Of a stretch of 64,000 nucleotides of DNA, positions 23,501 to 34,256 are shown one piece after another. The DNA is taken from the NCBI GenBank assembly GCA_947069175.1, contig CAMTDV010000023.1, positions 89,464,240-89,528,239 of the forward strand, given 5' to 3'. A program made the position numbers and the translations under genes. The DNA is from Scalesia atractyloides. Taxonomy: Eukaryota > Streptophyta > Magnoliopsida > Asterales > Asteraceae. The notes under the pieces were generated by a model. The model saw only the letters and a list, made by a program, of their open reading frames with translations, did no database searches and had not been told where the DNA came from. The first letter of the stretch is position 1, and each line of letters opens with the position of its first letter.

Positions 23501-24381
23501 TCTGATAGTGAATCAAAATCAAATATTTCTCAAAATTGCGAGGTTCCATCATCATCTGCTAAAATTTCTGAACATGATGTTCCCGTTGGATCACTCGTGT
23601 CCTCTACAGAATCTGTCTCAAAGTGTGATTTGAAGAATAAGCCGAAAAATAATAGAACACGTAGATCTAAAAAGAAGAAAATCAAAGAAGCGTCTTCAAT
23701 GCAAAGGCAACTGCTGAGTCCTCTCATCAAACTGAGGAATCCACTCAGCAGTCGCCCGTTTCATCTGTTCTGAAACAATCTTCATGTTCTAAATCCTGTA
23801 CTTCAAATAAAAAATCTAACAAGTGTGCTTATGGTTGTGCGCAGGACACTGCCAAGCCAAAGACCGTGCAACAGCCATCAGTGAACGCCAGCAAGAAATT
23901 GACCGACAAATTGCCCAGAATTTCCCAAGCTGAACGGACTGTCTTCTTCCAGAAGAGGCAAACTTGTTTCAACTGTGGATCTCCCGGGCACATTGCTCGA
24001 AACTGTCAAAGGCCCTTTACCTCTTTCCATACTTTGTACTCCAGACATTAGAAGGTTATGCCTAATCGCCAATATAAGGCTCGATTTGTGGCTAAGTCTT
24101 CTGATCAAAATTGGAACTTGGCCAAGACACAAAATGTTAACCCCTTGAGACCTTCGGTCTCCAAGAATCCCTCTAGCACTCCTAGGGATGTGCAGAGGTC
24201 TGATTCGGTGATCTGGAGGCCTAAGTTAGTGGCCAAGACTCCATCTCCTAACCCCTTGTCTAGTAAATCAAAAGCATCATCAACCTCATCCTTAACTAAT
24301 TTGATCTTTCGTGAGGTTACTTATGTTGATGCAAAAGGCAAACCCATATTTTCTATGGCCTGGGTTCCCGTCTCTAACTAA
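20536..24381 (+). pseudogene. copia-B gag and long gag-pol linker, frameshifted
   Basis: ATG at 20536 opens MAGFMTAK, followed by a 1-nt frame change at an AAAAGG run. The capsid then reads LLYGDEYYEWKLRFEQY and continues through VWSELQNLYEG and RQLLNSLPKSWDADV, with stops at about 20779 and 21089. A proline/glutamine-rich stretch precedes the knuckle YYRCHEPGHFARECKK (about 21880-21930), whose first cysteine is tyrosine. After a further frame change there is a predicted helical region (22200-22550) and a long acidic serine-rich segment with SSSAED-type repeats (about 23190-23320). An intact second knuckle, CFNCGSPGHIARNC, is at about 23967. The total of roughly 1,280 codons is far longer than usual copia gag, as in SIRE elements. 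Confidence 0.82.
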
Positions 24382-24423
24382 ACCTGTTGAAATGTGCAGG
24401 AATAGCTTTGGCGCTCTCTTGTT

Positions 24424-27400
24424 CGATTATGGTATATTGATAGCGGTTGTTCCAGGCACATGACAGGAGACATCTCGCAGTTTAATGACATTCAGTTTTT
24501 CGATGGCGGGTTTGTTTCCTTCGCAGGTGGAGAAACCGGGAAAATCACGATGAGAGGAACTGTTTGTAATGGAGCCCTGAGTTTTAAAAATGTCAACTAT
24601 GTCCCAGAATTGAAACACAGTATGTTGAGTGTGTCTCAACTCTGCGACAATCATCTAGATGTTCTTTTAACAAAGAAAGGATGCTATGTGCTCAAACCAG
24701 GCTTGATCATTCCAGATGATTGGATTCTACTGAAAGCTGCAAGAAAAGGAAACGCCTACGTCACTGATATGAACCAGGCTCCTTCTGACAAGCTCACATG
24801 CCTTCTCTCTTCGACAGCTGAACATGACGCCATGTTATGGCACTACAGACTGGGTCACATCAACATGAAGAATTTAAATCGTCTTGCTAAAGGTGGTCTG
24901 GTCAGAGATCTGCCAGTTCGTGACTTCATGCAGATCGAAAAATATGAATCCTGTGCTCGTGGGAAGCAACACCGTCAGCCGCATAAAACCAAAGCCATAC
25001 CCTCCACTTCTCAGGTCTTAGAACTGCTCCACATGGATCTCTTCGGTCCAACAGACATTCGCAGCATTGGAGGGAAGGCTTACTGTCTGGTTATTATTGA
25101 TGACTACTCTCGATTCACCTGGGTTTTCTTTCTTACACATAAAAGTGAAACCGCAGAGATAGTGAAACAATTTGTCACGCTTATGGAAAACCAGACAGAT
25201 TCGAAGGTAAAGGCTATTCGGCGTGACAACGGGACAGAGTTTAAGAATATTACCTTAACCTCTTTCTGCACCTCCAAGGGAATTGACAGACAGTTCAGTG
25301 CAGCCAGAACCCCACAGCAAAACGGGGTTGCCGAACATAAAAATCGCACACTCATCGAGATGGCATGAACTATGCTTGTTGAATCCGAGCTACCTCTCAT
25401 CTTCTGGGCCGAAGCAATCAACACTGCATTGCTATATTCAGAATCATGCCCTAATCAACAAACGCCACATGAAGACTCCATATGAAGTGTTTGAAGGTCG
25501 CAAACCTTCGGTCAAGCATTTCCGCAAATTTGGATGTCCTTGTGTACTCCTGCTCATGGATACTAAAGGAAAGTTCGAAGCACGCGGAGATCCTTGTATT
25601 TTCGTTGGGTATTCTAAAAATACGACATATTGCGTTTATAACAAGATCAAGAAGATGGTGGTTGAAACCTACCATGTGGGTTGGCTGGAGGAAAATCCCA
25701 AGGACAAACACATTAGTCCTGATTGGTTGTATGACTACTCTACCTTATCTAATCACTTTGATGTGTCTTCTAATATGTCTGCAGGAGATAGTTTGACATC
25801 TTTCCCTCCAACGGTGCCCATTCCTTCCGACGATGATGCTGACGCTGCCGCACTAAATGACACACTAAAGCAGCTAAGTGTAGATCCTCCTGGATTTAAT
25901 GACACTGTCTCACCATCTGCCACAGCTTCACCATCTCACGCCCCATCCATCTCCTCGCCTATTCAGCCTAATCTTACTGAGGATGTGGTCTCTCCTCTAG
26001 AGCCACCTACGGCAGATAGAGGACTTCCTCCTGATGTTTTGGGTTCCTCCTTGTTTCTAGAGCCTACTCCCCTCGATTCTACGGTGGATTCTCTACCTCA
26101 CACCTCTACAAGTGCCTCGGTTGAGGGGGAGGCATCTGGCATTGCTTCAGCTAGTGTCACCAACTTGCAAACCGATGTCTTGGTTCCCACTGCACCAATA
26201 CCACAACCTTTACAGCGTGATCATCCCATTGAGAATATCATTGGTCCTGTAAACGCCGCTGTTCGCACACGCAGTCAATCTGGGGATATCAATACGTGTA
26301 TTTATTCTTGCTTTATTTCCCAAACTGGACCTAAAAGTATTGATGTTGCCTTGTAGGAGCCAGGTTGGGTGGATGCCATGCACGAAGAACTCAATCAATT
26401 TGAAAAACTTGGCGTCTGGCAACTGGTGAAACTACCTCAAGGAAAGCGTGCTCTTGGAACTCGCTGGGTCTTCCGCAACAAGCAGGTTGACACTGGAGTT
26501 ATTGTTCGAAATAAGGCTAGATTAGTGGTTCAAGGGTTTCGACAGATTGAAGGACTGGATTATGATGAGGTTTATGCACCTGTCGCGCGTTTGGAAGCTA
26601 TACGTATCTTCTTGGCATACGTAACTTATATGGACTTTACTGTGTATCAAATGGATATCAAGACTGCGTTTCTATACGGCAAGGTGAAAGTGGAAATTTA
26701 CGTGGCACAACCACCGGCCTTAACTGATCCTGACAAGCCAGATTATGCCTATAAGTTAGACAAAGCGTTGTACGGGCTGCATCAAGCACCTCGCGCATGG
26801 TATGCTACTCTTACGGAGCATCTGCTTGCTCATGACTACACACCTGGAACTATAGACCAAAATTTGTTTATCAAACGCGTTGATAAGGACATTATTCTCG
26901 TCCAAATCTACGTTGACAATATTATTTTCTGTTCCACCAATGATGGTTTATGCCGCTAGTTTGAAGAAATCATGAAGAAGAAATTTGAGATGAGTTCTTT
27001 GGGAGAGATGACCATGTTTTAAGGACTTCAAGTTCGTCAGAGCCCTCAGGGTATACTCATTCATCAAGGAAAATACGTACACGACATACTTGCCAAATTC
27101 AAGCTTACAGATTCCAAGCCTATGGCTTCACCTATAGCGAACGGCCTCTGTTAAATGAAGATGCTGAAGGAACGCCTGTTAACCCTACCATGTATGGCTC
27201 TATGATTGGCTCACTCATGTATCTCACTGCTTGCCGGCCAGATATCATGTTTACTGTCTGCCAGTGTGCTCGTTATCAGACTACACCTAAACTTTCACAT
27301 TTACATGCTGTTAAACGAATTTTTAGGTATCTCAAAGGGGCTCCATCTCTGGGCCTCTGGTATCCTAAAAATTCTGAATTTGAACTGTTTGCTTTCTCTG

Positions 27401-27855
27401 ACAGTAACCTAGGAGGCACAGATAGGGACATGCGCTCTACGTCGGCTGGTTGCCAATTTCTGGGAGATCGCCTTATTTCATGGCAATGCAAGAAGTAGCA
27501 GACGATTTCACTTTCCACTGCAGAGGCAGAATATGTCGCAGCATCTGCTTGCTGCACCTAGGTTCTATGGATGCAACATCAGCTTGCGGATTACGGTTTG
27601 ACTTATCTAAACACCACCATTTATTGTGATAATGATGCCGTAATCCAAATAGTTAAAAACCCTGTTTTTCACTCCAAAACCAAGAACATTAACATTAAAA
27701 TTCATTTTATACGCGATTGCTATGAAAAGGGTCTGGTAAAGCTTGAGCAAATCCACACTGATGAAAATGTGGTGGATTTGTTCACGAAACCCGTTAGCAA
27801 CGCACGTTTTCAAGTGCTTGTGGATCTTCTCAAAATGATTCGGTTTTCTTCCTAA
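24424..27855 (+). pseudogene. copia-B pol: protease, integrase, RT, RNase H (several stops; RT active site altered)
   Basis: The protease motif WYIDSGCSRHMTGD starts near 24430. The GAG-pre-integrase segment (MLWHYRLGHINMKNLNRL, then ESCARGKQH) and integrase core with HMDLFGP, RRDNGTEFKN and TPQQNGVAEHKNRTL follow to a stop at about 25366; a frame change near 25440 continues into ETPYEVFEG-like sequence. RT starts about 26355 (WVDAMHEELNQFEKL), and its catalytic box reads YVDN at 26909-26920 instead of YVDD. Stops occur at about 26957, 27018 and 27153. RNase H has FSDSNLGG and DNDAVIQIVKNPVFHSKTK and ends with TAA at 27853-27855. The RT catalytic change alone should abolish cDNA synthesis. 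Confidence 0.85.
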
Positions 27856-28889
27856 GCATCTACTATCTTCGTACTTATTTACTGTTTTCGTTGTGTCATA
27901 AATTTGTTCATATCTCTATGCACAAATTTAGGGGAGAAAAAGTTTAAAAAAAAAATTAATAATTTTATTTGCAATGATAGGGAAATGAAATGAATATTCG
28001 TGATAAAATGCTTGACTAACACATGTAAGGTATAGAAGCGGAAAAGATTTGGATCGAAAGTGATGTGTCGGTAGGTCTAAAACTCAACCAGATGGGAAAA
28101 GCCAAATGATATAAAATAACGAACTTTGTACTCAGTGGGTCACTTACTATAGGCATATGATTATGGTCTTAAATCTTGCGTTGATAGATAGCCAACATCT
28201 GAGGTTTCGGATCTTTATGCTGCTGAGTCATCCGGGGATATCTTGACTGCCCTTCTGTTGCTTCCAGATTATATGCAGACCTAGGCACAGTCAGGATATC
28301 TTTATAAAAGAGCCAAAATGGAAGGGCCAAAACCCAAACGAACAAAAGTTTCTTTATAAGTTCTTACATACCTCATAAGGTATTTGCCTAACCTTCGTCA
28401 GTCACTATTGGTCTCTCTACTGTACGGAAGTACTGACCTGTTCTCCAATAGCCTGACGTTGTAAAACAAAGGATGACCTCGGTATACTCACCTGCTATGA
28501 TGAACCGTTGTGCTTACCTTGATCGCGGGGGTATGTCATGGTATGGGACGCACGAGTATCTTAGTATAAAATTACCCTAAGCATATCATAAAGTCTAATC
28601 TACAATGGTTGAGTTTTAGATTTAAGTGGACAAGTATACTGACAGTCGCTTAGACCAACCGAACCTGCACATATCGAAAAATGTTCTTTTGTCAGTGTTT
28701 GAAACGACTTGATCCCTTAGCAATACTGTGTTAATTCTTTATGTATGTTTTAATAAGTTCTCCTTGTGATGGTTGGATGCTTGGTTAGTTTACTTGATGA
28801 ATTTTGGTGGGATGGTTTTCTGTCAAGAAATATTGGACTGGCCCAGTGTGCTTTGGGATTTAAGCCAACCTGATGAAATTGGTTTGAAG
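27856..28889 (+). other. copia-B non-coding spacer after pol
   Basis: No open coding or known RNA was seen. It includes a poly(A)-like run at about 27945-27955 and mixed-composition sequence. It leads to the TCCGGATT-rich block and then to the nested gypsy insertion. Confidence 0.5.
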
Positions 28890-29350
28890 TCTAAAAATCA
28901 AAATTAAGGTTACTATTCCGAATTGGGCTCAATTGGGCCAGGGATTACTGTTCCGGATTGGACCTGTCCGGAATGGCCCATTTAAGTCATTTTGAACAGG
29001 CCCAAATGTGTTACTGTTCCGGATTGGGCCTGTCACAAGCCCAATCCAGACTCAAATATCAGGCCCAAGCCCATTTCAAAAAACTATAATGTCATATCTG
29101 TTCTCATTTGGGATTATTCAAAATCCGAGTTGCTGTTATTCTCTCCGATTCTCTCTCGAACTACATATTTTGGACTACACATTCCGGATCAGGTACATAT
29201 GCATTCCAGATTGATCTTCAAAGAATTATGCATTCCGGATTGATAACTGTGCTCATTCCGGATGGATATTCATCCGAAATGAGGAACTCGGATCTCATTT
29301 CGGATTAATCCTCATCCGGGATGCATATTTATCCGGAATACATAATCTGG
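28890..29350 (+). repeat. second TCCGGATT-rich block of copia-B, between pol and the third ORF
   Basis: Repeats of TTCCGGATTGG, GGCCCAA and ATTCCGGATG occur up to the gypsy insertion point. The same octamer dominates the 5' leader at 19800-20460. Its presence before both long coding regions suggests a shared origin by internal duplication, or a role in the transcripts of both; this is inference. Confidence 0.65.
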
Positions 29351-29354
29351 ATTG

Positions 29355-29359
29355 AAAAG
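29355..29359. repeat. target site duplication of the nested gypsy element, left (AAAAG)
   Basis: Identical to 39034-39038. Together they show a clean insertion into copia-B. Confidence 0.9.
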
Positions 29360-29545
29360 TGTAACATCCGTCAAAAACCGGGTTAACCAAACCCGCTTCG
29401 TTTATTAACCGAACAACCAGTTAAAAATTTCGTTGCATATTTAATGCTCAAATTAATTTAAACGATACATAATTAATAAATATATTAGAATATAAAATTT
29501 ATAATTGAAAATCTATTAAAAATAATGAAATAAAAATAAAATACT

Positions 29546-29624
29546 GATGCCGGGACTCGAACCCGGGTCAGCCAAGAATCATCCAAACCTTAACTCACAT
29601 CTTTCCAACCGCTCCGCCACTTGT
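29546..29624 (-). ncRNA. tRNA-like module 1 in 5' LTR (antisense to element)
   Basis: Read on the minus strand it has an A-box match TGGCGGAGCGG, an exact B-box GGTTCGAGTCC and a perfect T-arm (CCGGG-loop-CCCGG). The middle part is longer than in most tRNAs, like the Ser/Leu class. The acceptor stem does not close by eye, so I call it tRNA-derived, not a tRNA gene. The 3' LTR carries the counterpart at 36515-36593. Confidence 0.6.
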
Positions 29625-30467
29625 GTTGTTTGTTAACATATTGAAACAACTAATACATAAAATAAATCTGGGAATCGACCTGTTACGCCACCTGAAACCG
29701 ATATCGGCTTTCAAACCGTCCAAAACGTTTGAGTGATCGCGGATTCTGGATTATAACCGATGCACCGACGATCCTAATCAATTCAGTCTTGAATTAACTT
29801 AAATTTTGGTGATGTTCGGTTTTTATAACCGAAGATATTCAATTCTTGAATTACGCCAACAATTGCTTCCTTTCTCGACTCAAAATCATCTGCATAACCT
29901 TCAATTTCACTTTCGCTATACTTTCAGTTCGTCGGAAAAGCTTTTTGAACTCGCCGGAAAATCTCTGCAAGTCGCTGGAAAACCGATACCTTCATTAATA
30001 CGGTAAATACCTCGACTATTTCTGTTTCAATCCGTTGTTAGACTGTTACTAACTTCAAACCAACAATGAGAATCAATCCCAGACGAAATAGCCGGAATAT
30101 TCAGCTCTCACCGGAAAACTTCTGGAATTTTCAATCTCACGCGGTGAATCGGTATAAACATTCAAAACTTCTGTTAATCCTTGTTTAGTACCCCGCTTTC
30201 ATACCTAATCAATCAAAACTGGTAATTGACCCGAACAGAGGAAGCTCACAAAACAGAGCCGGCGATCCTTGCCGGAGTTCTGAGAACGACGACCTGTTCC
30301 GGTACTTTCTTTCCCCAAACCCTCTCCGTTCATCACCTTTCAACTTGTTCATATTATTCGTTAACCGAATTAAACAAATAATAGTTAGTTAACCGTTGTT
30401 TGTGTTATGGACGAAGAAGACGAAGTCGTGAATGTTATAAGATTAATTAAAATTGGTATTATAAACG

Positions 30468-30540
30468 GGTTAGACACACAGTCCAGCGGTGGACTGTGTG
30501 CAAACAATATGCATACGTCCCGAGTTCGATTCTTGATACA
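30468..30540 (+). ncRNA. tRNA-like module 2 in 5' LTR (hairpin type)
   Basis: GGGTTAGA is followed by a perfect hairpin at 30475-30500 (arms CACACAGTCCA and TGGACTGTGTG, loop GCGG) and then a B-box-like GAGTTCGATTC at 30522. The hairpin occupies the D-arm position; the core CCAGCGGTGG resembles tRNA D-loops, and its arms extend that stem. The counterpart is at 37428-37510 in the 3' LTR. Confidence 0.55.
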
Positions 30541-30637
30541 CACACCCTCTCTGTAATAAAGATGTTTTATTTTTCTAACTGAACCGGATTAACTACGTTA
30601 GATGTTAAGTATAATAAAAATTTGTATATTAACCAAG

Positions 30638-30710
30638 TTAGACACACAGTCCAGCGGTGGACTGTGTGTAACATTAAGTCACAGGTCCCGGGTTCGAGAC
30701 CTGTTGACAG
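30638..30710 (+). ncRNA. tRNA-like module 3 in 5' LTR (hairpin type)
   Basis: Same design as module 2, 168 bp downstream: an identical 26-nt hairpin at 30643-30668 and a B-box GGTTCGAGACC at 30691-30701 enclosed by a CAGGTC/GACCTG stem. The counterpart in the 3' LTR has its hairpin at 37613-37638. Confidence 0.55.
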
Positions 30711-30802
30711 CATCGGGTTGATGATTAAAATTCTTTTTAAAAATAAATGAATTTTGAATAAACTAAATTAGTATATAAATATAATTAAAAACATGATTAT
30801 TT

Positions 30803-30882
30803 CGGGTTAGACACGTAGCTCAGTTGGTAGAGCTGCGTGCACGCGTACGGGAGGTCTCGGGTTCGAGTCCTGCCCAGCGCAT
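30803..30882 (+). ncRNA. tRNA-like module 4 in 5' LTR (A-box and B-box intact)
   Basis: A-box TAGCTCAGTTGG at 30816-30827 and B-box GGTTCGAGTCC at 30860-30870 both match the internal RNA polymerase III promoter consensus. The D-arm GCTC...GAGC is closed. The anticodon and T arms do not fold canonically and the acceptor ends do not pair. The 65 bases 30803-30867 are identical, in inverse orientation, to 62167-62231 in a different LTR. Counterpart in the 3' LTR at 37773-37852. Confidence 0.65.
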
Positions 30883-31342
30883 ACACTTACACAATAAAAC
30901 CGGTCAAACAGTCAAACGGTCAACGCAAAAGTCAACATATTTTTATATTTTATTTATTTAATTTAATTTAAAAATCAATTAAAAATACTTAAAAATAATG
31001 TTTTTAAAGATAGGAAATAACCTTAAACTCACAAAAATATAGCTAAAAATCCTATTAAAATTATTAATAAAAAAAACCACTCATTTACTATATCTTCCGT
31101 TATTATTTAGGTTAGTTAATTCTCGTTGTTCAATCCTTCCAACTCGTGCGCATCTCATCATCTCCAACCGAACGCACCCAATGTGATTGAATCTCTACAA
31201 ATTCCCCATTTTAATCACGTTTTTGGGGTGTATCATGTGTCTTACCATTTATTATATTTAAATCATTGTGCATACATCATATCATGAACAAATGTGTATT
31301 CAGCTTGTATCATCTGTTGTGTGGTTTTAGATTTAATTTATT

Positions 31343-31550
31343 ATTTTCAGTACATGCAATTTCATAGGCCGCCGCTCCTCATTACATTATGAGCGTTGAG
31401 CAGTTCCCCATTACATTATGAGCGTGAACCTGGCGTCCCAATATACGATCGGCTCCGTTTGATTGAGCCTTGATCGCACAGACATTTATCATTTTCAGTA
31501 CATACATTTATCATAGGCCGTCCGTTCCCCATTACATTATGAGCGTGAAC
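31343..31550 (+). repeat. 148-bp internal LTR duplication with CCCCATTACATTATGAGCG motifs
   Basis: ATTTTCAGTACAT...CATAGGCCG starts at 31343 and again at 31491. CCCCATTACATTATGAGCG or a one-base variant occurs at about 31377, 31407 and 31527. The 3' LTR shows the same at about 38320-38530. The motif is a candidate protein-binding site or promoter element in the U3 region; this is inference. Confidence 0.7.
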
Positions 31551-32069
31551 GTGATGTTGCCAACATATACAGTTTCATTCATGTTATATATTCATGCAAG
31601 TTGGTGTGTTATTGTATGTTAATGTATGTTATTGTATGTTAATGTATGTAACTGTATGTTATTGTTTGTGGATTGTTATTGTTATTCTTGGATTATTTAC
31701 ATTTGCTCGCATATGACTGTTGCACAATTTTTCCTTGATAAAAATAACAAGAAATCAATAATAAATGTTTATCTAACAAGGTTCACTCGCCAACTTATGT
31801 TGACCCCAAAAACCCCCATTTTTACACATGATACAGGTGAACCAGCTACAGCAAGAAACACATAGGATTGGCCTAGAAGAATAAACTGGTTTAGAGCTTG
31901 GATTGTTTAGTTGATTTTTTTCCTTGTATTTGTATGGACATGTTTGGATTATTGAGAATGTAATTTTGACTTTAATAAATATGAAACATATTAGTAAATA
32001 TCATGAGCTTTGGTGATAACCCAATTATGCCCCGACTCTTATTCCGTTGCGGGTCGGGGTGTGACAGAT

Positions 32070-32081
32070 TGGTATCAGAGC
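32070..32081 (+). other. primer-binding site of the nested gypsy element (initiator tRNA-Met)
   Basis: TGGTATCAGAGC begins 3 nt after the 5' LTR end. Confidence 0.88.
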
Positions 32082-32881
32082 ATGACTATAGGGATATAGG
32101 ATAGGTTATTAGACCCTTAGAGCCTATACTATAGTTGACTAGAAATTTTTAAGATTTTTGTGTGTTACATGCCAAATTTCATGATGTTTATATGTTTTAT
32201 GTTAAATGTTACATTCAATGTTATGCAAGCATGTTCATAAGTATATATCATCATATAATGCTTATCATGAATCATATTCTCATAACATATCATATCCATG
32301 AAAGCACACATCACATCATTTTCATGATTGTTTTTACAATGATTTTTGTATTTTCAAATCTCATCAAAGTGAGTTCTCATGACGGGCATGTAGTAACTGG
32401 AAGGGTACAAGTACCGGTAGTCGGAACGTCCTGTCTAGGCTTGGCATTCATATAAATCCAAAATAAAGGACCAATTTGCCTACCTGGGGACTAACGATGA
32501 GAGTACGAAGTACCTATTAGGCCAAAGCATGCTATAACAAACGTCGTGTGAGCTAACCCCACTTTGAGTTGTCATTGTGTCTACACCTGGACACATTCCG
32601 ACCATACATCTCGTAAACATATTTTGTCGTTTTCATTCGGGTCATGCGGGTGTTAAATCGCCAATACTAATGTGAATCCTACCAAGCCAATAGTCATGGG
32701 GGCCCACATGACTATACAGGTGAAGGTATGGGGGACATTTGAGGCCCAACATGAGCAAACCCAAGACATCCTATGGATGTAGTTGCATTATTGATATTTA
32801 TGTTATTTTCATTTTCTTTAAGACACATGACACCTAAAAAGACTCCATAAACTCACAATCTTCTTATGTATGTTCCTGTAG
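32082..32881 (+). other. untranslated leader of the nested gypsy element
   Basis: This holds the block GTGAGTTCTCATGACGG...GTAACTGG...GGACGTCCTGTCTAGGC...GGGGACTAACGATGAGAGTAC...TATTAGGCCAAAGCATG. The same ordered block is found at 48721-48880 and 51910-52070, which identifies those regions as leaders of related elements. No coding was recognised. Confidence 0.75.
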
Positions 32882-34256
32882 ATGTCGACTAGACAACGAC
32901 GAGGGGGTAAAAAATCAGGAAGGTCCCACGAACGCTTGGCCACTCAAATCGCAAAACAAATGGCCGCGGGTACTTCCTGACATTGTAGTTCAAGTCTAAC
33001 AAGCTCTCGCCGCAAATCCCAACAATCCACCCCATCAAGAGGACCAGAACGTCGACAACCCTCCCTCAAAAAAGTGCTCTTACAAACACTTCAAGTCTTG
33101 TGATCCCCCGAAATTTGAAGGGACCGAAGGTGTCACTGCTCTCCTCCACTGGTTTGAGGAAATGGAAAACACTTTCCTCAATTGCGATTGTCCCGAGGAT
33201 CGCAAGGTACGTTACTCAACCGGGAGACTATTTGGAGTAGCCCTGACCTGGTGGAACACAGAGAAGGCTAAGACAGGAGTCGAAGATGCTATGGCCCTAA
33301 CATGGGAAGAATTAAGGGAAATAATGACAAGGCGCTTCTGTCCAAGAAGCGAAATCAAGAAGTTGGAAGATGAATTCCACTCGTTAAAACAAAAGGAAGG
33401 AGATCATACTTCCTACAACAAAAGGTTTCTAGAGTTGAACCAAATGATCCCCAACTTGTTCACACCAGTGTACCGCTAGGTGGAACACTACATTCAAGGC
33501 CTCCCCTCAAAAATTCAAGACTCGGTTCTAAGCACTTCGCCTGCGACACTTGAAGCCGCAATGGAACTAGCTACCGAACTTACCGAAAATCGCATTCGGA
33601 ACGGTAAATTCAAAGAGGAGAAAAAGAAAGCCCCCATTGAGGCTCAAACTTCAAACCATTCTGGTTCCTCTTCGAAGTTTACTGGTAAAAGGAATCGAAA
33701 CACCAGGAACTTTGATGTCACACAAACAAATTTCCCTATCCCTGCTGCACCCAGCACTCAAGTTGCCCCATCACCTACACCATATAAAAAGCCATACTCC
33801 GGCCCATTACCAAAATGCAACCGTTGCCAATACCATCACTTTCCTGATCATCCCTGCCAACATTGCACCGGCTGTGGTCGCGCAGGTCATACTGTTCAAA
33901 CCTGTCGCATACCTCAGCGAACGAACCGCCACCAGCCTTCAACCCAAATCCACCAACAAATAATGGGTCAAGCCCAACAACCCCTACTACTACCACCTAC
34001 CCAACATTTAGCCCAATCATACTACCAACCCAACTATTCCATGATGCAACCTATGCGGGCTTGTTACAACTGTGGAGACCCAAACCACTTTAGAAACACT
34101 TGTCCACGTTTGGTGAACATCATTCATGCCCAGGCTTAAGCAAATCCGGTGAATCAAGCTAACCAAGCTCCACCACCTGCAAGAGGAAGAGCTTACAACA
34201 TCAACGCCAATACTGTTGAAAATAATAACGGCCCAAACGAATTAACCAACTAGTTT
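32882..34256 (+). pseudogene. Tekay-like gag, interrupted by stops
   Basis: ATG at 32882 opens MSTRQRRGGKK. A stop at about 32979 and frame changes follow. The capsid then reads CDPPKFEGTEGVTALLHWFEEME and TWEELREIMTRRFCPRSEI, with a TAG at 33477-33479. Two zinc knuckles close the protein: CTGCGRAGHTVQTC (about 33868) and CYNCGDPNHFRNTC (about 34059), both with all Cys and His residues. The ORF stops at 34137-34139, and a short ANPVNQ... tail runs to about 34253. Capsid and nucleocapsid are recognisable, but the protein cannot be made whole. Confidence 0.85.

Larger units (their letters stand above)
29360..32066 (+). repeat. Tekay-like 5' LTR (2.7 kb) with tRNA-like modules
   Basis: TGTAACATCC ... 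GTGTGACA. Contents in order: an antisense tRNA-like module (29546-29624), three sense tRNA-like modules (30468-30882) and an internal duplication of about 148 bp (31343 and 31491) carrying CCCCATTACATTATGAGCG. It then has a TATGTTAATG simple repeat (31608-31660) and the conserved 3' end with GCCCCGACTC...GCGGGTCGGGGTGTGACA. Open frames across it are not genes. Confidence 0.9.

Noticed and set aside
30803..30882. A working nuclear tRNA gene
   Set aside because: A- and B-boxes fit, but acceptor stems and parts of the anticodon and T arms do not pair by eye, and the sequence is repeated in each LTR. Kept as tRNA-like.
31626..31865. A 79-residue frame conserved at 38541-38831
   Set aside because: Part of the two young gypsy LTRs; conserved because the LTRs are near-identical.
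33775..33996. Minus-strand frame in the gypsy gag
   Set aside because: Shadow of the nucleocapsid region, where both zinc knuckles are on the plus strand.
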